A stretch of 64,000 bases of DNA, from assembly GCA_017630215.1 (NCBI GenBank), contig JAGBVR010000005.1:98254-162253 (forward strand), written 5' to 3'. Numbering within the stretch: the first letter of the stretch is position 1; the number at the start of each line of letters is the position of its first letter. The DNA comes from Bacteroidales bacterium. Lineage in GTDB: Bacteria; Bacteroidota; Bacteroidia; Bacteroidales; UBA932. Both the position numbers and the translations under genes were made by a program. Under the pieces are notes generated by a model. The model was not told the DNA's origin and made no database searches. It saw only the letters and a program-made list of their open reading frames with translations. Shown one piece after another: positions 35,995 through 45,793 of the stretch.

Positions 35995-36260
35995 ACAAAA
36001 TTATTATATACAAATATAGATATATTTATTGATTTGATGATGTTTATTTTATTGTTGAAATGTTGATAACCGTTTTATCTTACTGATAGTCAGATGGTTT
36101 ATACTGTATAATTGTGTTAGTAACCCTGATGTGAAGTTCTTGGTAAAATGTGAATTAATAATTTGGAGTTTTGAGGAGACAGCCGTAATATACGGAAAAT
36201 CTTCTTTTGCCAATTTAGTTTTCAATCGTTTTGAACAGGGTTTTCAACGGGTTATCAACA
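35995..36260. other. Candidate replication origin or regulatory gap between ruvB and mfd
   Basis: An AT-rich block (about 35995-36060) is followed by TGTTGATAA (36062-36070). At the far end are four 9-mers in one orientation at 10-12-base steps: TTTTCAATC (36219), TTTTGAACA (36229), TTTTCAACG (36241) and TTATCAACA (36252). The last is one base from the DnaA consensus TTATNCACA and is the inverse of TGTTGATAA. No gene is present in the gap. The neighbouring parS-like cluster 12 kb away and the mainly outward gene orientation near the gap are consistent with an origin but do not prove it. Confidence 0.35.
36012..36019 (-). promoter_or_regulatory. -7 box, promoter of ruvB
   Basis: TATATTTG on the minus strand, 25 bases before the ruvB ATG at 35986. 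No clear -33. Confidence 0.5.
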
Positions 36261-36275
36261 GGTTTTAGTGGTAAA

Positions 36276-39200
36276 ATGTTAATAAGTTCTGAATCCGTAA
36301 ACAAACTCGCAGAAAAAATTTCTTCCTCTGACGAGGTGTTCTGCAACGGGCTTTTTCTTTCGGCCCGATGGTTCGTCATGTCGCAGCTTGATTATGACGG
36401 AATACAGTTGGTTGTGCTTCCTGACAAGGAGTCTGCCGAGTATTGTGCCGCTGACCTTTATAATCTTATTGAAGGGGACAATGTATTTTTTCTTCCTGAC
36501 TCGGGAAGGAGTCTGGAAAAAAGTAATTACAAGTCGTCTCTCGGAGTACAAAGGACTTCTGCAGTTGGAAGAATTCTTGATTACAGTGAAGGACAGCTTA
36601 TAATAGTGTCCTATCCTTCGGCTTTAGAAGAGGGTATCCCTCGGGAAGATAAAATCAGACAGTCTGTATTGAGGCTGAAGGTGGGAGACGAGATCAGTCA
36701 CGAGGATATAATCCGGTCGCTTTTCGAGTCGGGATTCCAGAGGGTGGATTTTGTGGGAGAACCGGGGCAATTTGCAATAAGAGGAGCTATAGTGGACATA
36801 TTCTCATATTCATATAATGACCCTTTCAGAATATCCTTCTTTGGTGATGAAATCGATGCTATCAATATTTTTGACTGTAATTCACAGCTTTCCAAAGAAA
36901 AAGTCGATGAAGCAGAGATATATCCGGATATTGCCTCGTCTGAAGAAGGGGAGTCTCTGATACGGATAACAGATATGCTTCCGACGGAGACATTGGTATG
37001 GCTGGATTCGTCGGATATGTATAAGGACAGGAATTTATTCCTTGAGTTCGAGCGTTTCAGAAGAGTATATCTGGAGCTTCCTCTTTCTCGTCAGAGCGAG
37101 GATGTCGTTCACTTCTCGATTGCCCCACAGCCTGTTTTCAATAAGAATTTTGAACTTCTTACAGAAGATATAAGGAAGCGCCTGGAGGAAGGTTACAGGG
37201 TACGTATTTATGGAGAAAAGAAATCGCAGCTGGAAAGACTTCAGTCTATTCTTTCTCAGAACGGAGGCATTATGCCGGAATTCGTGGCAGGAAAGAATAT
37301 ACACAATGGCTTCATTGATAATGAAAACAGAGTATGCTGCTACAGTGATCATGAAATATTCGATCGTTTCCACCGTGTCAGCATACGAAGGACAGTGGAG
37401 AAGAGTGAACAGCTTACTATCAACGACCTGACTTCGTTCGCAATAGGGGATTATATCGTGCATATCGATTACGGAGTAGGTATCTTCGGAGGTCTTGTCA
37501 GGATGAAGGATGACAAGGGAAGGATGCATGAGGTGGTGAAACTAATGTATAAGGATAATGATGTGGTATTTGTTTCCGTTCATGCTCTGCATAAGATATC
37601 ACGCTATAAATCAAAGGATTCCGAACCTCCTAAAATTCATAAGCTTGGCTCGAAGGTATGGCAGAATCTGAAGGCAAGCACAAAGTCCAAGGTAAAGGAT
37701 ATTGCCAAGGATCTTATTCAGTTATATGCCAAGCGTAAGGGGGCAAAAGGATTTGCATTCTCGCCTGACACTTATCTTCAGCAGGAGCTGGAGTCATCAT
37801 TCATGTATGAGGATACTCCGGATCAGGAAAAAGCTGTGCAGGCAGTAAAGAGAGACATGGAAGATGACTGTCCTATGGACAGACTTGTATGCGGAGACGT
37901 AGGATTCGGAAAGACGGAGGTGGCTATACGTGCTGCATTCAAGGCTGTAACTGACAGCAAGCAGGTCGTCGTGCTGGTACCTACTACTATTCTTGCTCTC
38001 CAGCATTATAATACATTCAGGAATCGTCTGAAGGATTTTCCTTGCAATATAGACTATGTCAGCCGCCTAAGGACAGCCAAGGAAGTCTCTGATATTCAGA
38101 AAAGACTGAAGGCTGGTACTCTGGATATTGTCATAGGAACACACAAACTTATAGGAAAAGGCTTTGAATTTAAGGATCTTGGCCTGCTTATTATCGATGA
38201 GGAACAGAAATTCGGAGTTACTGCCAAGGAAAAGCTCCGTCAGCTCAAGGCTTCGGTGGATACATTGACCTTGACTGCCACTCCTATTCCTCGAACCCTT
38301 CAGTTCTCTCTTCTTGGAGCACGAGACCTTTCTATCATCAGTACTCCACCTCCTAACAGAATTCCGGTTCAGACCGAAATCATGGTTTTCGATTCTGATG
38401 AGATAAAGAAAATCATCAACTATGAACTGGGTAGAGGAGGACAGATATTCTTCCTTCATAACAGGGTGGAGGAACTTCAGTCCATTCATGATATCCTGCA
38501 TAGACTTGTGCCTGATATGAAGATATGCGTGGCACATGGACAGATGGAAGCCAAGATGTTGGAAAACAAAATATTGGACTTTATGGCTGGTGATTATGAT
38601 ATGCTTCTGTGTACTACAATCATAGAAAATGGTCTTGATGTTCCCAATGCAAATACCATCATCATCAATCAGGCTCAGAATATAGGCTTGAGCGACCTTC
38701 ATCAGCTTCGTGGACGAGTAGGTCGCTCTAACAGAAGGGCTTTCTGTTATCTTATTGTACCTCCGCTTCTTTCCATTACGGAAGATGCACGTCGCAGACT
38801 GAAGGCAATAGAGTCTTTCTCAGATCTTGGCAGCGGATTCAATATCGCTATGCAGGATCTGGATATTCGAGGTGCCGGTAATCTTCTTGGTGCGGAGCAG
38901 AGCGGTTTCATCACTGATATGGGATTTGAGACTTATCAGAAGATTTTGTCCGAGGCAATGGAGGAACTGGGAGTAGAGACCGGAGTAATAACCCGCAGTT
39001 CTTCGGATAATTTCGTTTCTGACTGTACGATTGAGACTGATCAGCTTGCTCTTATTCCTGACACTTATATAGATGTGACAGCAGAGAAAATCCGAATATA
39101 CAAGGAACTGGATTCTCTTACCTCAGACAAGGAACTTGAAAATATGAAGAAAAGGCTTGAGGATCGTTTCGGCAGAATGCCGGAGGAGCTTGTCAGACTA

Positions 39201-39464
39201 TTCGATATAGTGAGGATCAGGCAGCTTGGATTGAAACTTGGATTTGAGAAGATCATAATAAAGAATGGTGTGATAATAGCTTTCTTCATATCGAACCCTC
39301 TCTCACAGTATTACAGAAGCGACAGATTCTCAGCTATATTGGAAAAAGTAAGTCAGTATCCGAGACTTTTCGAACTGAAGCAGAATGATAATAAATTAAG
39401 AGTGTTTGTAAGGAATGTAGAGGGAATTGATAAAGCATATGCTGTTTTGAATAAATTATTTTAA
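36276..39464 (+). CDS. mfd: Transcription-repair coupling factor Mfd
   Basis: The 1062-residue ATPase removes stalled RNA polymerase and recruits UvrA. It has the N-terminal UvrB-like region, the RNA-polymerase interaction domain (IGDYIVHIDYGVGIFGGLVR), helicase motif I GDVGFGKTEVAIRAAFK, motif II LLIIDEEQKFGV, motif III TLTATPIPRTL, the translocation motif (DLHQLRGRVGRSNRRAFCY) and the TRCF C-terminal domain. The ATG at 36276 is used; the TTG at 36231 lies inside the DnaA-box-like array. Confidence 0.97.
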   Translation: MLISSESVNKLAEKISSSDEVFCNGLFLSARWFVMSQLDYDGIQLVVLPDKESAEYCAADLYNLIEGDNVFFLPDSGRSLEKSNYKSSLGVQRTSAVGRILDYSEGQLIIVSYPSALEEGIPREDKIRQSVLRLKVGDEISHEDIIRSLFESGFQRVDFVGEPGQFAIRGAIVDIFSYSYNDPFRISFFGDEIDAINIFDCNSQLSKEKVDEAEIYPDIASSEEGESLIRITDMLPTETLVWLDSSDMYKDRNLFLEFERFRRVYLELPLSRQSEDVVHFSIAPQPVFNKNFELLTEDIRKRLEEGYRVRIYGEKKSQLERLQSILSQNGGIMPEFVAGKNIHNGFIDNENRVCCYSDHEIFDRFHRVSIRRTVEKSEQLTINDLTSFAIGDYIVHIDYGVGIFGGLVRMKDDKGRMHEVVKLMYKDNDVVFVSVHALHKISRYKSKDSEPPKIHKLGSKVWQNLKASTKSKVKDIAKDLIQLYAKRKGAKGFAFSPDTYLQQELESSFMYEDTPDQEKAVQAVKRDMEDDCPMDRLVCGDVGFGKTEVAIRAAFKAVTDSKQVVVLVPTTILALQHYNTFRNRLKDFPCNIDYVSRLRTAKEVSDIQKRLKAGTLDIVIGTHKLIGKGFEFKDLGLLIIDEEQKFGVTAKEKLRQLKASVDTLTLTATPIPRTLQFSLLGARDLSIISTPPPNRIPVQTEIMVFDSDEIKKIINYELGRGGQIFFLHNRVEELQSIHDILHRLVPDMKICVAHGQMEAKMLENKILDFMAGDYDMLLCTTIIENGLDVPNANTIIINQAQNIGLSDLHQLRGRVGRSNRRAFCYLIVPPLLSITEDARRRLKAIESFSDLGSGFNIAMQDLDIRGAGNLLGAEQSGFITDMGFETYQKILSEAMEELGVETGVITRSSSDNFVSDCTIETDQLALIPDTYIDVTAEKIRIYKELDSLTSDKELENMKKRLEDRFGRMPEELVRLFDIVRIRQLGLKLGFEKIIIKNGVIIAFFISNPLSQYYRSDRFSAILEKVSQYPRLFELKQNDNKLRVFVRNVEGIDKAYAVLNKLF

Positions 39465-39491
39465 ATTTGCGGCACTTTAAAAATAATGTAA

Positions 39492-40205
39492 GTGGCTAAT
39501 CTTATTATAGATATAGGAAATACTGCTCTTAAGGCAGCCTGGGCTGACGGGATGACTCTCGGCAAGACTTTCAGATATCAGGGGGAGAGGATGATTGATT
39601 TTATTCTTTCTCTGACTGTAAAGGAAAAACCTGAAATACTGATATTGAGCAGTGTCAGACATTTCTCCCATCAGGTTTTGAAGAAACTGGAAAATGAATG
39701 CGAAAGGCTAATTGTTGCTGATGAATATCTTGTTTCTTTCTATGGACTTCCTTCCTGGCTATCTCCTGACAGGATGGCTTCCATAATCGCATCGCGTTAT
39801 CTTTTCAAGAACAGAAACTGTACTATATTCGACTTTGGTACAGTACTTTCTGTAGATTTTCTCGATGCTGAAGGAAATTTTATTGGAGGTAATACATCTC
39901 CAGGCTGTCGTACAAGATTCAAGGCTTTGAACAGATATTCCAAGTCCCTTCCTCTTCTTGAAACTCCGGATGAAATTTCAGAAAGGGGCACAGATATTGC
40001 AAGTTCAGTTTCTTCAGGTGTTATTTCAGGAATGTTATCTGAAATAGAAGGATATATGTCCCGATATTCTGAAAATATTACCGTTTTTACTGGTGGAGAT
40101 GCAATTTATTTTGCAAAAAGAATGAAAAACTCCATCTTTGTAGTTTGTAATCTCGTACTTATGGGATTGGCTTTAATAGCTGTTGAATATGATAAGAAAG
40201 ATTGA
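39492..40205 (+). CDS. coaX: Type III pantothenate kinase
   Basis: The 237-residue enzyme catalyses the first step of coenzyme A synthesis, with the acetate-kinase-like fold: LIIDIGNTALKAAW, FDFGTVLSVDFLD, GNTSPGCRTRFKAL and ITVFTGGDA. The start is GTG at 39492. The bases just before it read ATGTAA, so an ATG there would stop at once. It lies 27 bases after mfd and overlaps the next gene by 17 bases. Confidence 0.95.
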   Translation: MANLIIDIGNTALKAAWADGMTLGKTFRYQGERMIDFILSLTVKEKPEILILSSVRHFSHQVLKKLENECERLIVADEYLVSFYGLPSWLSPDRMASIIASRYLFKNRNCTIFDFGTVLSVDFLDAEGNFIGGNTSPGCRTRFKALNRYSKSLPLLETPDEISERGTDIASSVSSGVISGMLSEIEGYMSRYSENITVFTGGDAIYFAKRMKNSIFVVCNLVLMGLALIAVEYDKKD

Positions 40206-41502
40206 GAAGTTAATTATACTGGCAGTGTTTCTCGTCGTAAGTATTTGTGTGTCAGCACAAGATGGTACTTACGGCGCTTACTCTCCATATTCCGTATATG
40301 GTATCGGAGATATTTCGAAGGAGGGTACAGCGTATAACAAGACCAAGGGAGGTACAGGTATAGCTACAAGAAACAGAAAATTCATAAATTATCTGAATCC
40401 GGCAGCGGTAACTGCAAGAGATTCCCTTTCCTTTATGGCAGACTTCGGTCTTGTACAGAATAATACTGTATTCAAGCAGGGAGATTTGAAATCGGGACAC
40501 AATACATTCAACATCTATGATTTCGTTCTGAGTTTTCCTATTTACAGGTCTTCTGCATTCATGGTGGGAATAACACCTTACAGTGATGTCGGCTATGATT
40601 TTTCTTCGGTTGAGACTGATCCGAACATCATAGGAAATACAGGCAACATCACATATGATTCCTATGGAAACGGAAGTGTCTATCAGGCATTTTTCGGAGC
40701 CGGTGTCACATTATGGAAGAAACTCTCACTTGGAGCTGAGGCCATATATTATTTCGGTAATCTGGATAAAATCACCAGAATGGATTACGCCGATCAGTCT
40801 TATAGATCTTTGAACAGCGGAAGTGAACTTACTGTCAGGGGAGTCACCGGTAAATTCGGTCTCCAGTATGAACAGAAGCTTGGAGGTGATATATCGATGA
40901 CAATCGGAGCGACCTACAGGATGGGAACCGGTATGAAAGGATATTCCACCAATTTCCGTTACGCTACCCAGTCCAGCGTAACCGACTCTCTCAGGCATAC
41001 AGTGGATACACTTGGAGCAAGAGGAATGAGATTCGGTGATGAAATAGGAGTCGGAATCGCTGTCAGCGGAGGTGAAAAATGGAGTGCCGAATTCAACTAT
41101 CTCAGATCAGACTGGAGAAAGTCGGGTTTTGATTCTGCACCCGGATTTGCTGTTTCCGGAGAATCAGTGTTTTCATCTACCGTTTCACAGTCTTTCAGAG
41201 CAGGATTCGAAATTGTGCCGAACAGAAACGATATAAGGTCATATCTGAAGAGGTGTTCGTATAGGGTCGGTGCTTATTATGATCAGGCATATTATAAGCT
41301 TGACGGTAATAATGTAAATTCCATAGGTGTTACATTCGGTATGACTCTACCGGTATTCCAGTGGCATAACGGTATTACCATAGGAGCCGATATAGGACAG
41401 AAATCCAGCAACAGAAACAATATGATTCGTGAACGGTATGCCACCTTCTTCATAGGATTCAATATCCATGATCTTTGGTTCCGCAGATTCCAATATAACT
41501 AA
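40189..41502 (+). CDS. Outer-membrane beta-barrel protein
   Basis: The 437-residue protein has a signal peptide (MIRKIEKLIILAVFLVVSIC, then VSAQ). An aromatic-rich FadL/OmpP1-like start follows (YSPYSVYGIGDISKEGTAYN; FINYLNPAAVTARDS), with alternating beta strands to the C-terminus, which ends in an aromatic-rich strand (DLWFRRFQYN). The gene order coaX, this protein, a TPR protein, lptC, ppiD is a recurrent Bacteroidales layout. A transport role is likely but not shown. The ATG at 40189 is chosen for the signal peptide and overlaps the end of coaX. Confidence 0.8.
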   Translation: MIRKIEKLIILAVFLVVSICVSAQDGTYGAYSPYSVYGIGDISKEGTAYNKTKGGTGIATRNRKFINYLNPAAVTARDSLSFMADFGLVQNNTVFKQGDLKSGHNTFNIYDFVLSFPIYRSSAFMVGITPYSDVGYDFSSVETDPNIIGNTGNITYDSYGNGSVYQAFFGAGVTLWKKLSLGAEAIYYFGNLDKITRMDYADQSYRSLNSGSELTVRGVTGKFGLQYEQKLGGDISMTIGATYRMGTGMKGYSTNFRYATQSSVTDSLRHTVDTLGARGMRFGDEIGVGIAVSGGEKWSAEFNYLRSDWRKSGFDSAPGFAVSGESVFSSTVSQSFRAGFEIVPNRNDIRSYLKRCSYRVGAYYDQAYYKLDGNNVNSIGVTFGMTLPVFQWHNGITIGADIGQKSSNRNNMIRERYATFFIGFNIHDLWFRRFQYN

Positions 41503-41535
41503 TGGCAAATAAATAAAAAAACACATAATAATACT

Positions 41536-42864
41536 ATGAAAAGAATTGTACTGCTGATTTCAGTAGCTGCTATGGCGCTTATCGCAAGCAGCAAGGTTTC
41601 CGCTCAGGGTAAGTTCGGTCCTGACAGTGCGGAGTGTATTAAGTATCTGTCTTATTACACAGAGTATTACAAACAGAAGAATTATGACGCAGCTCTCCCT
41701 AACTGGAGAAAGGCTTATAATCTTTGTCCTCCAACAGCAAGATATTCAATGCTCTCTGATGGTACTACTCTTCTTCGCCGAGTTATCCAGGCTAACAGCA
41801 AGGATGCTGTATACAGAATGAAACTTGTTGACTCTCTTATGACTATCTATGATCAGAGAGTAGAATTCTGGCCAAAATATGCGGTAAGCTCGCTGAACAA
41901 CAAGGCTCTTGATATGTATAACTATATGAAGAATGACTCGGAGAAGCTTTTCGCCGGTCTTTGTGATGTGGTTGATAAGACAAAGGAGCAGACAAGACCT
42001 AACATATTCCTTTTCCAGCTCAATACAGCTGTAGATCTTTACAAGGAAGCTTCTCTTGATCCTGAGAAGGTGATCGAAGTTTATGAGAACGCGGTGAAGT
42101 ATCTCGGAATGATGACTCCTAAGAATGATACTGAGAAGAGAAGCATTGAGAAGACTGTCGAGGATGTAGAGAGTCTTTTCATCACTAGCCAGGTAGCTAG
42201 CTGTGATAATCTTATCGCTCTTTTCACTCCAAGATATGAGGCTGATCCTGAGAATCTTGACCTTGCCAAGAATATCGTAAGAATGATGGGTATGACAGAG
42301 GGATGTACAGATAATGACCTCTTCCTTAACTCTGTGTCTACAATGCATAAGATGGAACCTTCTCACACTTCGGCATACTATCTCTATAAGCTTTATGCAG
42401 GCAGAGGAGATGTTGACAATGCTGTGAAGTATATGAACGAGGCTATCAATGCAGAAGAGTCTGATGCGGTTACTGATGGTGGCTACTATTATGAACTTGC
42501 TGCATTCTGCTTCAAGAGTGGAAAGAGCCCTATGGCTTATGAGGCTGCTCAGAAGGTGGTTGATCTCGATCCTTCACTCGCAGGTAAGGCTTATATGCTT
42601 ATGGGTACTATCTGGGGTAGTGTTGTATGTGGCGGAAACGATATCGAGCAGAGATCCAAGTATTGGGTAGCTGTCGATTATATGAACAAGGCAAAGGCTG
42701 CTGATGAGACTCTTGCAGAAGATGCAACCAACTATATCAGACAGTATGCAGCATACTATCCTCAGACAGCTGAGGCGTTCATGTACGATATTACTAACGG
42801 TCAGTCATACACTGTATCTTGCGGTGGCATGAGAGCTGTGACTACAGTAAGAACTCAGAACTAA
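41536..42864 (+). CDS. Exported TPR-repeat protein
   Basis: The 442-residue protein has a signal peptide (residues 1-24, ending VSAQ) and then helical TPR repeats (KQKNYDAALPNWRKAYNLCP; DVDNAVKYMNEAINAEES; SPMAYEAAQKVVDLDPSLAG). It is probably periplasmic and involved in protein interactions. Position between an outer-membrane barrel and lptC suggests a link to envelope assembly, but this is inference from order alone. Confidence 0.85.
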   Translation: MKRIVLLISVAAMALIASSKVSAQGKFGPDSAECIKYLSYYTEYYKQKNYDAALPNWRKAYNLCPPTARYSMLSDGTTLLRRVIQANSKDAVYRMKLVDSLMTIYDQRVEFWPKYAVSSLNNKALDMYNYMKNDSEKLFAGLCDVVDKTKEQTRPNIFLFQLNTAVDLYKEASLDPEKVIEVYENAVKYLGMMTPKNDTEKRSIEKTVEDVESLFITSQVASCDNLIALFTPRYEADPENLDLAKNIVRMMGMTEGCTDNDLFLNSVSTMHKMEPSHTSAYYLYKLYAGRGDVDNAVKYMNEAINAEESDAVTDGGYYYELAAFCFKSGKSPMAYEAAQKVVDLDPSLAGKAYMLMGTIWGSVVCGGNDIEQRSKYWVAVDYMNKAKAADETLAEDATNYIRQYAAYYPQTAEAFMYDITNGQSYTVSCGGMRAVTTVRTQN

Positions 42865-42888
42865 GAGGTATTGAAGAATATCATAAAT

Positions 42889-43497
42889 ATGTTTAAGATG
42901 ATTGCAACCGCTGTGGCGGTTGCTTTCGTCGTTTATTCTTGCAAAGGAAAACTGGCAGAAGCGGAGCATCTCGATCTGGCGGAAACTCCTGTTCAGGTGG
43001 TCGATGACATGTTCATGCAGCAGACAGAGAACGGACAGGTGAAGATGAGGGCAGAAGCCCCTAGGATGGAGAAATATGAGAAGGACAGTCTGGATTATGA
43101 ATTGTTTCCTGATGGTTTCTTCGTGTATGGCTTTGATGAATCGGGAAAGCTTGAGACTGAGATTGTAGCTGATAATGCCAGGCATCAGAAGTTTAAAGAT
43201 GGCAGGGAAAGCTGGGAGGCTTTTGGAAATGTCGTAGTCAAAAATCTGATAAACCAGGAAGTTATGGAGACCGATACCTTGTACTGGGATCAGAAGAATG
43301 AAAAGATATATACGCACTGTTATGTGAGGATGTATTCTCCGGACGGCTTCATGCAAGGATATGGAATGGAATCAGACCAAAGGGCCAGAAGTACAATATT
43401 ATTCAATAATTTCAATAATTATGCGATTGTAGTGAAGGATAGCACACAGGTTTTGATTGATTCTGTCAATTTTATAGGTCCATTTCAAAAAAAATAG
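42889..43497 (+). CDS. lptC: LPS export lipoprotein LptC
   Basis: About 202 residues with an N-terminal hydrophobic segment ending in a lipobox-like FVVYSC, so it is probably a lipoprotein. The LptC/OstA-like beta-jellyroll follows: QTENGQVKMRAEAPRMEKYE, FDESGKLETEIVADNARH, GNVVVKNLINQEVMETDTLY. It carries lipopolysaccharide from the inner-membrane LptBFG complex towards LptA. The ATG at 42889 is preferred to a TTG at 42871. It lies 24 bases after the TPR gene. Confidence 0.88.
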   Translation: MFKMIATAVAVAFVVYSCKGKLAEAEHLDLAETPVQVVDDMFMQQTENGQVKMRAEAPRMEKYEKDSLDYELFPDGFFVYGFDESGKLETEIVADNARHQKFKDGRESWEAFGNVVVKNLINQEVMETDTLYWDQKNEKIYTHCYVRMYSPDGFMQGYGMESDQRARSTILFNNFNNYAIVVKDSTQVLIDSVNFIGPFQKK

Positions 43498-43577
43498 AGG
43501 CAGATTGAGATAAAATTGCTATCTTCGCACCCCAATATTGTATTTTAAACGATAATAATCTAAAACAATAAATAAAA

Positions 43578-45560
43578 ATGGCAGCACTTGAAACAATTCG
43601 TGTCAAGTTCGGAGTCGTGATAACAGTGCTTATCGCAGTAGCGCTGTTGTCTTTTATCATTGACCCGAATACACTTCAGCAGGTAACATCTTCAATGTCA
43701 TCTAAGTATGATGCTGGAGAAATTGACGGAAAATCTATTTCTTATGTAGATTATCAGACAGATGTAGAGAAATTCACTACTATCAACGAGATTATGAATG
43801 GTAATTCAGCTAACACTGAAGAACTTCAGGCTTCTATCAGAAATGCAGCTTGGCAGGCACTCGTAGATAAGTATCTCGTGATCAAGAACGCAAACAAGGC
43901 AGGTATTTTCGTTGGAAACGAGGAAATGAGCGATATCGTTGCAGGTAATATTGATTCACCTGTATTCACTCAGAATCCTATGTTCCTCGATGCAAACGGA
44001 GCTTTCTCTCCTGCTGCAGTAAGCGATTTTCTTGCATATAAGGATACAGATCAGTCTGGTCGTCTCCAGCTTTACTGGAATTACCTCATTGAAACAGCAA
44101 AGACTCAGGAGTACTATTCAAAGTATATGGCTCTCTTTACTCAGAGCAACTTCACAAACCCTCTCATGCTTTCTGAGCTTGTAGCAGGTAACAACAATAC
44201 ATTCGATGTGGAGTTCGTTATGCTTCCTTACGGATATGCAAAGGATACTACAGTGGTAGTTTCTGACAGCGAAATCAAGGCATATTACAATGCTCACAAG
44301 AAGTTTTATCGTCAGAATGCAAGCAGAGACATCGAGTATGTAGTATTCGAGGTTAAGCCATCTGCAGAGGATGTAGCTGCTGCTAACCAGGCTATGATCG
44401 ATGTTTATGAAGAGTTCGCGACTACTGACAACATGAAGGCATTCCTTCTCGCTAACTCTGACAGAACAATTGACAACCACTGGTATAAGGCAGGTGAACT
44501 CAATACTGTTGCAAGTGCAGTGAACGACTATGTATTCTCTGACAAAGCTTCTGTTTCTGAGGTTATCGCTAACGGAAACACTTTCTATGCTGTACGCGTT
44601 ATGGAGTCGGCTATGGTTCCTGAGCAGGTATATGTGAAGTATGCTCCTGCAAATTCAGAGGATGTAGCTGCTGCTCTTGCAGAGGCTGAGGCTCAGTGGA
44701 TTCCACAGACTCCTGGTTTCGAGGAAGTAATGACTGCTAAGAAGGGTACTCAGGTTACTGTCAATGGTCTCGTATTCGAAGTGCTTGATACCAAGGATGC
44801 AGCTCCTATGAAGAGAGTGGCAATTCTCGAGAAGAAGGCTGTGGCAAGCGAGAAGACCAAGAGCGGATACTATACACAGGCTAATACATTCGCTACCAAG
44901 TCTGCCGGCAAGTATGCAAACTTCCAGAAGGCTCTCGAGGAGGAAGGTGTGTATGCACATCCTGTAAACAAGATGGCTGAGGGTGCAAACCGTCTCGGTT
45001 CTATCGAGAATACAAGAGAGGTTACACGTTGGGCTTTCGATGCTAAGGTTGGTGATGTTTCAAATATCATTACAGTTGACAACAACTACTTCATCGTTGC
45101 TGCTCTCAAGGGTATCCATAAGGAAGGATTCACTCCAGTTGAAGAAGTTGCTACTTCTATCAGCAATATCCTTTACACTGAGAAGCTCGGAGAAAAGAAG
45201 GCTGCTGAGGTGGCTGAGAAGATTGCTGGTCTTACAGATATGGAGGCAATAGCTGAGGCTCTCGAGACAACAGTAAGCACTAAGGAGGGCGTTGCTTTCT
45301 CTGCAATGGGTGCTCAGGGTCTTGACCCGCTCTTCATCGGTGCAGCTTCTGTAGCTGAGGAGGGTAAGATCAATGGTCCTCTCGCAGGAAGCGTTGCAGT
45401 GTATGTTTACAAGGTTACAGGCCGTGACACTGGTGCTTTCTTCACTGAGGATGATGCTAAGGCTCAGGATGCTCAGATGATCCAGTACACTACTCAGATG
45501 GTTGTTCCGGTGATGATGGAAGATGCTGAGGTTAAGGATAACAGAGCACGCTTCTATTAA
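43578..45560 (+). CDS. PpiD-like periplasmic peptidyl-prolyl isomerase/chaperone
   Basis: The 660-residue protein is anchored by one N-terminal TM segment (about 11-28, VVITVLIAVALLSFIID). A SurA/PpiD N-terminal chaperone domain follows (YDAGEIDGKSISYVDYQTDV; AAWQALVDKYLVIKNANKAG). A PPIC-like parvulin region (about residues 340-510) and further helical parts complete it. It helps outer-membrane and secreted proteins fold after Sec export. Codon use is strongly biased, so expression is probably high. A terminator and a dispersed repeat follow. Confidence 0.88.
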   Translation: MAALETIRVKFGVVITVLIAVALLSFIIDPNTLQQVTSSMSSKYDAGEIDGKSISYVDYQTDVEKFTTINEIMNGNSANTEELQASIRNAAWQALVDKYLVIKNANKAGIFVGNEEMSDIVAGNIDSPVFTQNPMFLDANGAFSPAAVSDFLAYKDTDQSGRLQLYWNYLIETAKTQEYYSKYMALFTQSNFTNPLMLSELVAGNNNTFDVEFVMLPYGYAKDTTVVVSDSEIKAYYNAHKKFYRQNASRDIEYVVFEVKPSAEDVAAANQAMIDVYEEFATTDNMKAFLLANSDRTIDNHWYKAGELNTVASAVNDYVFSDKASVSEVIANGNTFYAVRVMESAMVPEQVYVKYAPANSEDVAAALAEAEAQWIPQTPGFEEVMTAKKGTQVTVNGLVFEVLDTKDAAPMKRVAILEKKAVASEKTKSGYYTQANTFATKSAGKYANFQKALEEEGVYAHPVNKMAEGANRLGSIENTREVTRWAFDAKVGDVSNIITVDNNYFIVAALKGIHKEGFTPVEEVATSISNILYTEKLGEKKAAEVAEKIAGLTDMEAIAEALETTVSTKEGVAFSAMGAQGLDPLFIGAASVAEEGKINGPLAGSVAVYVYKVTGRDTGAFFTEDDAKAQDAQMIQYTTQMVVPVMMEDAEVKDNRARFY

Positions 45561-45576
45561 TAGATAATAAATCAGA

Positions 45577-45750
45577 CTGTCATTCTGAGCGAAAGCGAAG
45601 AATCTATAATACAGAAAGAGCAATTGATTCGTTCAGTTGCTCTTTTGTTGTATTATAATTGTCATTTCTACTGAACAAAGCGAATGGAGAAATCTTTTTT
45701 AACAGATTTATATATGGATTTCTCGACTCCCTGCGGTCACTCGAAATGAC
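45577..45750. repeat. Dispersed repeat with opposed halves after ppiD
   Basis: A first short unit (CTGTCATTCTGAGCGAAAGC followed by GAAGAATCTAT, 45577-45607) precedes the ppiD terminator. A full inverted pair follows: GTCATTTCTACTGAACAAAG at 45661 and, in the opposite sense, GATTTCTCGACTCC ... TCGAAATGAC ending at 45750. The two ends are inverted repeats. Confidence 0.7.
45615..45650 (+). terminator. Intrinsic terminator of the mfd-to-ppiD gene run
   Basis: A 9-bp stem (AAAGAGCAA 45615-45623 with TTGCTCTTT 45637-45645) and a 13-nt loop are followed by TGTTGT with a T before it. Confidence 0.75.
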
Positions 45751-45766
45751 AATAAACATTTTTAAC

Positions 45767-45774
45767 TATATTTG
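45767..45774 (+). promoter_or_regulatory. -7 box, promoter of the thioredoxin-fold lipoprotein gene
   Basis: TATATTTG lies 19 bases before the ATG at 45794. No clear -33. Confidence 0.45.
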
Positions 45775-45793
45775 AAGTTCAATATCAGATTTT

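Noticed and set aside
43578..43592. GCAGCACTT at the start of the ppiD-like gene, resembling the REP tail decamer
   Set aside because: It is coding sequence for Ala-Ala-Leu and has no GGGT/ACCC hairpin at the 30-nt distance, so it is a chance match.
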